Source of the DNA: an uncultured Caldimicrobium sp.
Lineage (GTDB): Bacteria; Desulfobacterota; Thermodesulfobacteria; Thermodesulfobacteriales; Thermodesulfobacteriaceae
Direction of reading: 5' to 3'
Assembly (NCBI GenBank): GCA_938091475.1
Contig: CALLJI010000214.1
Coordinates: 1 to 5,485, forward strand
Length of the DNA stretch: 5,485 nt
A model generated the notes under the pieces. The model saw nothing but the letters and a program-made list of their open reading frames with translations, made no database searches and was not told the origin of the DNA. How positions within the stretch are numbered: position 1 is the stretch's first letter; each line of letters opens with the position of its first letter. Position numbers and translations under genes: made by a program. This document shows positions 1 to 4,693 of this stretch, piece after piece.

Positions 1-922
1 CATAAGCTTGAAAGGCACTAAGTGCTACTACCAAGGCTTGAGGATCTGCTAAACCCACATCTTCTGCAGCACAAATCAGGATTCTTCTTGCAATATATCT
101 TGGATCTTCACCAGCCTTTAGCATTCTTACCATCCAATAAATGGTAGCATTAGGATCACTCCCTCGCATACTTTTGTGAAAGGCAGAAATTAAATTATAA
201 TGCTCCTCACCTGCTTTATCGTAGAGTAAAGGCTTGATCAGTAGGGTTTCCGATAGATTTTCTATGGTAATTTCCTTTAAACCCCTTGCGTAAGCTCCTT
301 CTACTAAAATTTCTAAAGTATTTAGGGCAACCCTTGCATCTCCAGAAGAGGACTCCGCTATAGTTTTTAAAACCTCTTCTCTCACCACAAGCTCATACTT
401 ACCTAAGCCTCTCTCTCCATCAGTAAGTGCTTTTTTCAAAATTTGCAAAAGATCTTCTATTTCTAAGGGATATAGTTGGATCACCTTTAAGCGAGAGAGA
501 AGAGGAGGAATAATTTCAAAGGAAGGGTTTTCAGTGGTTGCACCAAAAAGAAAAATTTCTTCTTTCTCCACATAGGGTAATAAAAAAGATTGTTGCCCTT
601 TGTTAAAGCGGTGGATCTCGTCTATAAAAAGGATGGTTGATCTGCCGAGTTTTTTTAATTTTTCAGCTTCTTTTAAATATTCCTTTAATTCCTTTAAAGA
701 GGTATCAACAGCACTTAAGGCCACAAAATGGGCTTTAAAATAATTACTCAAAAGGTAAGCTAAGGTCGTTTTTCCTGTTCCTGGGGGACCCCAAAAGACA
801 AGAGAAAAAGGTTTTCCTCTTTTGATAAGAAGGTCAAGCAAAGCTCCTTCTTTAAAAAGATGGTTTTGTCCATAGAACTCATCTAAGCTACGAGGTCTTA
901 ATCTTTCAGCAAGGCTTGCCAT
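1..922 (-). CDS. rarA: Replication-associated recombination protein A (RarA/MgsA), AAA+ ATPase, C-terminus outside window
   Basis: RarA proteins are DnaX/RuvB-like clamp-loader-type AAA+ ATPases that act at stalled replication forks and gaps together with SSB. The frame is open from the ATG at 922 to the window edge, giving 307 residues. Visible motifs are Walker A GPPGTGKT (residues 45-52), Walker B FIDEIHRFN with D101/E102, sensor-1 region GATTENPSF (127-135), a putative arginine finger in LLSRL (R144), SGDAR (193-197), and the family-specific block beginning HYNLISAFHKSMRGSDPN (from H241), followed by EDPRYIARR and EDVGLADPQAL. The last two blocks separate RarA from RuvB and DnaX. Known family members are about 400-450 residues, so roughly the last quarter is missing from the window, not necessarily from the gene. 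An in-frame stop at 947-949 limits the start, and no Shine-Dalgarno sequence precedes the ATG. The gene is divergent from the phoH operon. Identification is secure. Confidence 0.95.
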   Translation of the reverse strand, partial: MASLAERLRPRSLDEFYGQNHLFKEGALLDLLIKRGKPFSLVFWGPPGTGKTTLAYLLSNYFKAHFVALSAVDTSLKELKEYLKEAEKLKKLGRSTILFIDEIHRFNKGQQSFLLPYVEKEEIFLFGATTENPSFEIIPPLLSRLKVIQLYPLEIEDLLQILKKALTDGERGLGKYELVVREEVLKTIAESSSGDARVALNTLEILVEGAYARGLKEITIENLSETLLIKPLLYDKAGEEHYNLISAFHKSMRGSDPNATIYWMVRMLKAGEDPRYIARRILICAAEDVGLADPQALVVALSAFQAY

Positions 923-927
923 AATTT

Positions 928-957
928 TAAATAAAAAACTTTCTTTTTAGTTGTCAA
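928..957 (-). promoter_or_regulatory. Candidate rarA promoter, possibly giving a leaderless mRNA
   Basis: On the minus strand a perfect TTGACA -35 box lies at 957-952. An 18-nt spacer leads to a weak -10-like TATTTA at 933-928. Transcription from this pair would start at about the rarA ATG (922). This agrees with the absence of a Shine-Dalgarno sequence and suggests a leaderless transcript. The -10 match is poor; TAAAAT at 929-924 is a better hexamer, but its 22-nt spacing is too long. The -35 box is well supported and the exact start is inference. Confidence 0.5.
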
Positions 958-999
958 GTTGCCGTTGAGAATGTTCCAAAAAGTGATTTAAAATCTCTT

Positions 1000-1024
1000 G
1001 GGCTGGGGCAAGCCCAGCTACTAC
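1000..1024 (-). repeat. REP-like unit 1 (GGGCTGGG stem, partly decayed)
   Basis: GCTGGG (1002-1007) pairs with CCCAGC (1013-1018) around the loop GCAAG; CTAC is at 1021-1024. Compared with unit 5, CC at the outer stem has become TA (1019-1020), which breaks or weakens the two terminal pairs. Confidence 0.7.
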
Positions 1025-1038
1025 GGTTAAAACCTTTT

Positions 1039-1062
1039 GGGCACGACATATCGTGCCCCTAC
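1039..1062 (-). repeat. REP-like unit 2 (GGGCACGA stem)
   Basis: This is a perfect 8-bp stem: GGGCACGA (1039-1046) with TCGTGCCC (1051-1058), loop CATA, followed by CTAC (1059-1062). The corresponding base pair in unit 6 is G-C instead of A-T. Confidence 0.75.
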
Positions 1063-1070
1063 AAAATTGA

Positions 1071-1093
1071 GGCGATTCGTGAATCGCCCCTAC
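1071..1093 (-). repeat. REP-like unit 3 (GGCGATTC stem)
   Basis: GGCGATTC (1071-1078) pairs with GAATCGCC (1081-1088) around a very short GT centre, which in practice gives a CGTG loop. One C precedes CTAC (1090-1093), so the GTAG-to-stem distance is one base longer than in units 2, 4, 5 and 6. Confidence 0.7.
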
Positions 1094-1108
1094 CAAAATA
1101 AATCAATT

Positions 1109-1133
1109 GGGCACGGCGGTGCCGTGCCCCTAC
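1109..1133 (-). repeat. REP-like unit 4 (GGGCACGGC stem)
   Basis: This is a perfect 9-bp stem: GGGCACGGC (1109-1117) with GCCGTGCCC (1121-1129), loop GGT, followed by CTAC (1130-1133). Confidence 0.75.
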
Positions 1134-1148
1134 AATTAAACCCTTTTC

Positions 1149-1173
1149 GGGCTGGGGCAAGCCCAGCCCCTAC
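1149..1173 (-). repeat. REP-like unit 5 (GGGCTGGG stem, intact)
   Basis: This is a perfect 8-bp stem: GGGCTGGG (1149-1156) with CCCAGCCC (1162-1169), loop GCAAG, followed by CTAC (1170-1173). It is the intact counterpart of unit 1, 149 bp downstream. Confidence 0.75.
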
Positions 1174-1187
1174 GGTTAGAACCTTTT

Positions 1188-1211
1188 GGGCACGGCAAGC
1201 CGTGCCCCTAC
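1188..1211 (-). repeat. REP-like unit 6 (GGGCACGGC stem)
   Basis: GGGCACGGC (1188-1196) pairs with GCCGTGCCC (1199-1207) around AA, in practice a CAAG loop; CTAC follows at 1208-1211. It is the counterpart of unit 2, with an A-T pair replaced by G-C. Confidence 0.75.
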
Positions 1212-1219
1212 AAATTTCT

Positions 1220-1242
1220 GGCGATGCGTGAATCGCCCCTAC
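1220..1242 (-). repeat. REP-like unit 7 (GGCGAT stem)
   Basis: GGCGAT (1220-1225) pairs with ATCGCC (1232-1237). It differs from unit 3 by a single T-to-G change at 1226 that breaks one pair and is not compensated. One C precedes CTAC (1239-1242). Confidence 0.7.
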
Positions 1243-1256
1243 GACTGAAAATCTTT

Positions 1257-1280
1257 GGACATGGCATGCCTTACCCCTAC
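1257..1280 (-). repeat. REP-like unit 8 (decayed GGGCATGGC-type stem)
   Basis: The inner palindrome GGCATGCC (1263-1270) and outer GG/CC (1257-1258, 1275-1276) are kept, and CTAC is intact (1277-1280). Several mid-stem pairs are lost (1259-1274, 1260-1273, 1262-1271). It matches unit 4 in position within the duplicated block. Confidence 0.6.
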
Positions 1281-1295
1281 AAAGAAAACCATTTT

Positions 1296-1317
1296 GGTAA
1301 AGCATATCGCACCTCTA
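1296..1317 (-). repeat. Possible unit 9, strongly decayed
   Basis: This stretch begins GGTAAAGCATATCGC. It keeps the CATATCG core seen in unit 2, the 39-bp spacing from unit 8 and the preceding ATTTTGG context. The stem is largely broken and CTAC is lost (CTCTA). Spacing and partial identity support it as a relic only. Confidence 0.35.
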
Positions 1318-1371
1318 AAATGTGACATTTCAAAATAGTAGTTAAATGTGACATTTTAAAATAACAGTTAC
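1318..1371. repeat. Two 26-bp direct repeats, each containing an identical 13-bp palindrome
   Basis: AAATGTGACATTT occurs at 1318-1330 and 1344-1356. Each is a perfect inverted repeat (AAATGT-G-ACATTT) centred at 1324 and 1350. Similarity continues beyond the palindrome: the 26-bp units starting at 1321 and 1347 agree at 22 of 26 positions. They lie just upstream of the candidate phoH promoter, where paired operators for a dimeric regulator would fit. The 26-bp spacing is about 2.5 helical turns, so the sites would face opposite sides of the DNA. The alternative is the repeated terminal end of a lost insertion sequence. Sequence seen; function inferred. Confidence 0.55.
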
Positions 1372-1381
1372 AAAAATTTAA

Positions 1382-1409
1382 TTGACTTGAAAATTTTTTT
1401 TGCTAATTT
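1382..1409 (+). promoter_or_regulatory. Candidate sigma-70-type promoter of the phoH operon
   Basis: TTGACT (1382-1387) matches the -35 consensus at five of six positions. A 16-nt spacer leads to TAATTT (1404-1409), preceded by TGC (1401-1403), an extended -10 motif. Predicted transcription begins near 1416, about 25 nt before the first phoH start candidate. No other good promoter is visible before the six plus-strand genes. Confidence 0.55.
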
Positions 1410-1439
1410 ATTTTTATAGAAAAAAATCATTTAAAGGGT

Positions 1440-2468
1440 GTGAAAAAAGCTATGAAGCAAGATTTTTTTAATTTAGAAAAGGTAGAAGAAGTAAAGGGTA
1501 ATCTTCATACCAAAGAGCTTGTATTTGAGGATTATCCTATTGTAAGGGCTATCTATGGAGAAAAAGGCTCCCATTTTAAGATCTTAGAAGATGCCTTTAG
1601 AGTAAAGCTATATCTTAAGGGGAATCATATTATAATTACCGGAGAGGATACTGATCTTGAGCTAACCGAAAAGACTTTGGAAGAATTGTATGATTTAATA
1701 AAAGCAGGTTATAATCTCTATCCATCTGATGTAGAGTATGCTTCAAGGGTTATTTTAGAGAACCCTAAGGCCAAACTTAGAGAGATTTTTTTAGATACAA
1801 TCCTTATAACTTCAGGAAGAAAAGTAGTGTCCCCCAAGGGTATTACTCAGAAGAAATATATAGAAGCTATTAGAAAATCTGAGATAGTTTTTGGTATAGG
1901 ACCAGCAGGTACCGGAAAGACCTATTTAGCAGTAGCTATGGCAGTTTCCTTTTTAATGAGAGGCGAAGTTAACAGACTGATTTTAGTTAGACCTGCAGTG
2001 GAAGCAGGAGAAAAGCTTGGATTTTTACCTGGAGATTTAGTAGAAAAAGTTAACCCTTATTTGAGACCTCTCTATGATGCCCTATATGATATGCTTTCTT
2101 TTGATAGAGTAGTTAAACTTTTTCAAAAAGGGGTAATTGAAATAGCTCCCCTTGCTTTTATGAGGGGTCGCACTTTAAATGAAGCCTTTATTATTTTAGA
2201 TGAGGCACAAAATACAACTACTGAGCAAATGAAAATGTTTTTAACCAGGATCGGACAAGGCTCAAGAGCTGTTATTACTGGAGATGTGACCCAAATCGAT
2301 CTTCCTGATCCCAAAAAATCTGGATTACTTGAGGCGATTGAGATTTTAGAAGGGATACAGGGAATTACCTTTGTATATTTTACAAAAAAAGATGTAGTAA
2401 GGCATCCCATTGTTCAAAAAATAATTGATGCTTATGAGAGAAAGGAGAAACCGAGAAATGAAGTATAA
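1440..2468 (+). CDS. PhoH family NTPase (YbeZ-like)
   Basis: Cytoplasmic P-loop NTPase of the PhoH-like group. Members are linked to RNA metabolism and ribosome maturation, often with the YbeY RNase, but their exact substrate is unsettled. Its 342 residues match the usual length of about 320-350. The N-terminus has a KH-like segment around residues 36-85 (GEKGSHFKILED, later LKGNHIIITG). The PhoH ATPase domain follows, with Walker A GPAGTGKT (154-161), Walker B FIILDEAQN (D254, E255) and a later TGDVTQIDLPD block. The start is uncertain: GTG at 1440 leaves AAAGGG (1433-1438) only 1 nt away, while ATG at 1452 leaves it 13 nt away; the shorter form lacks only MKKA. It is the first gene of the operon and overlaps the next gene by 11 nt. 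No ybeY gene follows, unlike in many genomes. Confidence 0.93.
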   Translation: MKKAMKQDFFNLEKVEEVKGNLHTKELVFEDYPIVRAIYGEKGSHFKILEDAFRVKLYLKGNHIIITGEDTDLELTEKTLEELYDLIKAGYNLYPSDVEYASRVILENPKAKLREIFLDTILITSGRKVVSPKGITQKKYIEAIRKSEIVFGIGPAGTGKTYLAVAMAVSFLMRGEVNRLILVRPAVEAGEKLGFLPGDLVEKVNPYLRPLYDALYDMLSFDRVVKLFQKGVIEIAPLAFMRGRTLNEAFIILDEAQNTTTEQMKMFLTRIGQGSRAVITGDVTQIDLPDPKKSGLLEAIEILEGIQGITFVYFTKKDVVRHPIVQKIIDAYERKEKPRNEV

Positions 2469-3498
2469 GATTGTACCTGTTGATGAAGCGGTAGGAATGG
2501 TGCTCCCTCATGATATTACGGAAATTGTGCCTGAAAAATTCAAAGGAGCAAGATTTAAAAAAGGGCATATTATTAGAGAAGAGGACATTCCTAAATTAAA
2601 AGATTTAGGAAAAAATCATCTTTATCTCTTGGAGTTAGAAGAAGATGAGTTGCACGAAGACGAAGCAGCTATTAGATTAGCTAAAGCTGTTGCTGGAGAA
2701 GGGATAATTTGGAGCAAAGAAATAAGAGAAGGGAAAGTAAATTTTAAGGCAGAACGCGAAGGGCTTCTTAAAGTTGAAACAGAAGCACTGCTAAGAATAA
2801 ATCTTTTGGGCGAAATTAGTCTTTCTACAAAGCATACGAATCTTTGGGTTAAAAAAGGCGAGCTAATCGCAGGTGGTAGAGCCATTCCCTTGGTGGTAAA
2901 GAAAACCCTTTTAGAGGAAGTAGAAAGAATTTGTGCAGAGTATCCTGAGAAAGTGCTTCGAGTTTTACCTAAAAGAATAAACAAAGCTGGTTTGGTTATT
3001 ACAGGCTCAGAAGTTTTTTATGGGCGCATTGAAGATGCCTTTGCTCCAAGAATGATTCCTAAATTAGAGGCCTTTGGACTTAGTGTGGAAGGTCCCCTTT
3101 TTGCTCCCGATGACGAAGATTTTATCTATCAAAACATTCTTAATCTTCTCAATAGAGGCTGTGATCTTATTCTTGTTACAGGGGGAATGTCAGTAGATCC
3201 AAATGATGTGACTAAATCCGCTATTCAAAAGTTAAATCCTGAGATCTATCTTCATGGTACTCCCGTTTTACCAGGAAATATGTTTCTTTATGCTTCCCTT
3301 AAAGATGGGAAAACTGTGCTTGGAATCCCTGCCTGTGCAATGTATTTTAAAATTACTATACTTGATTTAGTGTTACCAAGAATCCTAGCGGGAGAAAAAC
3401 TTTCAAGATTAGATATTGCCAAACTTGGACATGGTGGATACTGTTATAATTGTCCTGAGTGTAGATATCCTATCTGTCCCTTTGGTAAAATATGTTAG
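2458..3498 (+). CDS. MoeA-like molybdopterin-binding protein with C-terminal cysteine cluster
   Basis: Probably acts in molybdenum/tungsten cofactor handling; the exact reaction is not established. The N-terminal part (VDEAVGMVLPHDIT, later GARFKKGHIIREEDI) resembles the MoeA N-terminus. From about residue 180 there is a MoaB/MogA-type molybdopterin-binding fold: TGSEVFYGRIEDAF (182 on), DDEDFI, then TGGMSVDPND with G242, G243 and D250. The extreme C-terminus after LGHGGY holds cysteines at 329, 332, 335, 340 and 346 (CxxCxxCx4C plus the last residue), which could bind an Fe-S cluster or zinc. At 346 residues it is shorter than standard MoeA. The ATG at 2458 was chosen over an in-frame ATG at 2425 because GGAG (2444-2447) precedes it by 10 nt and an 11-nt overlap with phoH is typical here. 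The family call is good; calling it canonical moeA is not justified. Confidence 0.85.
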   Translation: MKYKIVPVDEAVGMVLPHDITEIVPEKFKGARFKKGHIIREEDIPKLKDLGKNHLYLLELEEDELHEDEAAIRLAKAVAGEGIIWSKEIREGKVNFKAEREGLLKVETEALLRINLLGEISLSTKHTNLWVKKGELIAGGRAIPLVVKKTLLEEVERICAEYPEKVLRVLPKRINKAGLVITGSEVFYGRIEDAFAPRMIPKLEAFGLSVEGPLFAPDDEDFIYQNILNLLNRGCDLILVTGGMSVDPNDVTKSAIQKLNPEIYLHGTPVLPGNMFLYASLKDGKTVLGIPACAMYFKITILDLVLPRILAGEKLSRLDIAKLGHGGYCYNCPECRYPICPFGKIC

Positions 3499-3782
3499 GA
3501 TCCGCTCTCCTCAATGCCCTCATCAATGTCCTTGATTTGCTTCTTACAATATATATTTGGTTAATCATAGCAAGAGCTATCCTATCCTGGGTTATGCCCT
3601 ATGCTTATCATCCGGTGACTAATTTTCTCTATAAGGTAACAGAACCTCTTTTAAGACCTTTTAGAAGGTTAATACCCCCTATTTCTGGTTTAGATTTAAG
3701 TCCTCTTGTAGTTATTTTTATGATATATTTTTTAAAAGAAATTTTATCCAGACTTAAAATTAAGCTTTCCCTTTTCTTCTAA
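3492..3782 (+). CDS. YggT family integral membrane protein
   Basis: Small inner-membrane protein of 96 residues with two hydrophobic segments, about residues 6-27 and 69-82. Between them is the family signature: W33, then TEPLLRPFRRLIPP (50-63) and GLDLSPL (66-72). This fits one YggT domain (about 90 residues); some homologues carry two. Its role is not settled. Family members have been connected to cell envelope or osmotic phenotypes and to chloroplast and cell division contexts. The ATG overlaps the stop of the previous gene by 7 nt, and no clear Shine-Dalgarno sequence is visible, so translation is probably coupled. The adjacent DUF167 gene is a common partner of yggT, which supports the call. 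Confidence 0.92.
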   Translation: MLGSALLNALINVLDLLLTIYIWLIIARAILSWVMPYAYHPVTNFLYKVTEPLLRPFRRLIPPISGLDLSPLVVIFMIYFLKEILSRLKIKLSLFF

Positions 3783-3785
3783 AAA

Positions 3786-4046
3786 ATGCTTCTTGAAGTA
3801 AAAGTACGAGCAGGTTCAGCCAAAAATAAGATTCTTTCCTTTAGGCCACCTAACTTCTTAGAGGTGGCAATTGAGGCAAAGCCTGAGAAAAATGAGGCTA
3901 ATCTCTCCCTTTGTAAATTTTTAGCTAAATCTTTGCATATAGAAAGGGAGAAAATAAAAATAATAAAAGGTAGATCTTCGCCTAAGAAAATTCTCTCTAT
4001 TGAAGGAATTACTGAGGAAGAAATTAGGAGGTTGATAATTAGATGA
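3786..4046 (+). CDS. DUF167 / UPF0235 (YggU-like) protein
   Basis: An 86-residue cytoplasmic protein of the UPF0235 family. Function is unknown. Family features are the opening strand VKVRAGSAKNKI (5-16), with Ala-Gly where the family usually has Pro, then AKPEKNEANLSL (31-42), which matches the family pattern A-x-P-x(3)-AN, and the basic IIKGRSSPKK block (59-68) that usually reads G-x-x-S-R-x-K. It begins 3 nt after the yggT stop with no recognisable ribosome binding site, so coupling to yggT is likely. Its stop overlaps the next start by 4 nt (ATGA). Length is typical. Pairing with yggT is widely conserved. Confidence 0.92.
   Translation: MLLEVKVRAGSAKNKILSFRPPNFLEVAIEAKPEKNEANLSLCKFLAKSLHIEREKIKIIKGRSSPKKILSIEGITEEEIRRLIIR
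4026..4031 (+). promoter_or_regulatory. Strong Shine-Dalgarno sequence for the HAD gene
   Basis: AGGAGG lies inside the end of the DUF167 gene, 11 nt before the ATG at 4043. It is the best ribosome binding site in the window and supports this start. Confidence 0.7.
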
Positions 4047-4693
4047 AGGAATTTTTGTTTTTTGACTTAGATGGAGTAATCCTTAATTCTATGAAATATC
4101 ATGCAGAGGCTTGGATCCTTGCCTTTAGAGAGTTTGGTTTAACCTTTGAAGAAGAAGAAATTTATTTACACGAGGGTGCTATTGAGCTTGAAACAGCTAA
4201 ATCCCTATTTATGAATAAGGGAGTAAATCCAACCCCTGAATTTTTTGAAAAGGCTTTTAAACTTCAAAAAATTTTTTTTAAGAGAAAATTTGCTTCTCTT
4301 GTAAAACCCTATCCAGAAGTGCCAGAACTTTTAAGAGACTTAAGAGAGAAGGGAGCAAAATTAGCCTTAGTGACTTCCTCCTCCAGAGAAATATTAGAGG
4401 AGGTTTTCCCAAAAAATTTAGAGTGTTTTTTTGAGGTGATTATAACAGGGGATTTAATTCAAAAGAGAAAGCCTCATCCAGATCCCTATTTAAAGGCAAG
4501 GGAATATTTTTCTGCACCTCAAGATATGTGTTTAGCCATAGAAAATTCACCAGCAGGCATACTTTCAGCTAAAAGAGCTAATTTATATTGTATTGCTATA
4601 ACTACAACGCTTAGGCCCGAACATCTCTCCCAGGCTGATCTCATTCTTGAAAATCATTCAGCCTTAAGGAATGTACTATTGAATGGATTATAA
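4043..4693 (+). CDS. HAD-superfamily hydrolase, subfamily IA (beta-phosphoglucomutase/phosphoglycolate phosphatase-like)
   Basis: A 216-residue soluble phosphatase or phosphomutase. Motif I is FFDLDGVILNS with nucleophile D8 and general acid D10. A helical C1 cap follows at roughly residues 15-85. Motif II is VTSSS (T111), motif III is KPHPDPY (K143), and motif IV is AIENSPAG with E167 and N168. Many relatives have ED in motif IV; here the second acid is Asn, a variant also known in the superfamily, and E167 can still hold magnesium. The substrate cannot be read from sequence; a sugar phosphate or phosphoglycolate is plausible. The start overlaps the DUF167 stop in ATGA, which indicates coupling, and AGGAGG at 4026-4031 is a strong ribosome binding site 11 nt upstream. 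Confidence 0.92.
   Translation: MKEFLFFDLDGVILNSMKYHAEAWILAFREFGLTFEEEEIYLHEGAIELETAKSLFMNKGVNPTPEFFEKAFKLQKIFFKRKFASLVKPYPEVPELLRDLREKGAKLALVTSSSREILEEVFPKNLECFFEVIITGDLIQKRKPHPDPYLKAREYFSAPQDMCLAIENSPAGILSAKRANLYCIAITTTLRPEHLSQADLILENHSALRNVLLNGL

Larger units (their letters stand above)
1000..1297. repeat. Higher-order tandem duplication, two copies of about 149 bp (four hairpins each)
   Basis: Units 1, 2, 3 and 4 recur as units 5, 6, 7 and 8 in the same order, at offsets of 149, 149, 149 and 148 bp. The first 94 aligned positions (1000-1093 against 1149-1242) show 11 differences by eye. Similarity then falls through the fourth hairpin. The spacer with GGTTA-AACC and CCTTTTGGGCACG is also shared, so the block was duplicated as a whole and the hairpins did not insert independently twice. 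Decayed unit 9 (about 1296) starts where a third copy would begin, so a remnant third copy is possible. Confidence 0.75.
1000..1317 (-). repeat. Array of eight clear plus one decayed REP-like hairpins (GTAG + stem-loop on minus strand)
   Basis: Nine short inverted repeats begin at 1000, 1039, 1071, 1109, 1149, 1188, 1220, 1257 and about 1296, so units are spaced 32-40 bp apart. On the plus strand each of the first eight ends in CTAC directly after or one base after the stem; on the minus strand this reads GTAG followed by a palindrome. That is the known signature of bacterial REP elements, which RAYT (TnpA-REP) Y1 transposases recognise through a 5' GTAG and the adjacent hairpin. Three stem families are mixed: GGGCACG-type (units 2, 4, 6 and diverged 8), GGGCTGGG (1, 5) and GGCGAT-type (3, 7). 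All units share one orientation. A/T-rich spacers often resemble AAAACCTTTTGGG. No RAYT gene is in the window. The repeats are seen directly; assignment to REP is by motif only. Confidence 0.8.
923..1439. other. Gene-free divergent intergenic region (517 bp)
   Basis: This region separates rarA (minus) from phoH (plus). It contains the rarA promoter (928-957), a hairpin repeat array (about 1000-1280, decaying to about 1317), a 26-bp two-copy direct repeat with palindromes (1318-1371), and the phoH promoter (1382-1409). Nothing was recognised at 958-999 apart from AAAATCT just before the array, which resembles the sequence before unit 8 (1247-1253). The array is visibly G/C-rich compared with its A/T-rich surroundings. 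Short open frames across the array (1037-1231 plus, 1090-1305 minus) simply translate the repeats and are not genes. Confidence 0.85.

Noticed and set aside
1000..1280. Rho-independent terminators
   Set aside because: The hairpins are not followed by a T-run on either strand; on the plus strand they are followed by CTAC and A-rich sequence.
1037..1305. Open frames at 1037-1231 (plus) and 1090-1305 (minus)
   Set aside because: They lie wholly in the hairpin array, repeat the same peptide phrases because the DNA repeats, and have no ribosome binding site or recognisable family.
1000..1317. CRISPR array
   Set aside because: Spacing near 37 bp is suggestive, but repeats are not identical, stems differ between units, spacers resemble each other, and no cas gene is present.
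1321..1336. CRP/FNR-type binding site
   Set aside because: TGTGA is present, but the required opposite half-site TCACA at the correct spacing is absent.
2425..2457. Upstream ATG at 2425 as start of the MoeA-like gene
   Set aside because: It would overlap phoH by 44 nt and adds an Arg-rich stretch unlike the family N-terminus; ATG at 2458 has GGAG at good spacing.
2123..2984. Minus-strand open frames at 2123-2410, 2380-2568 and 2622-2984
   Set aside because: They are antisense to well-supported plus-strand genes and encode no recognisable protein.
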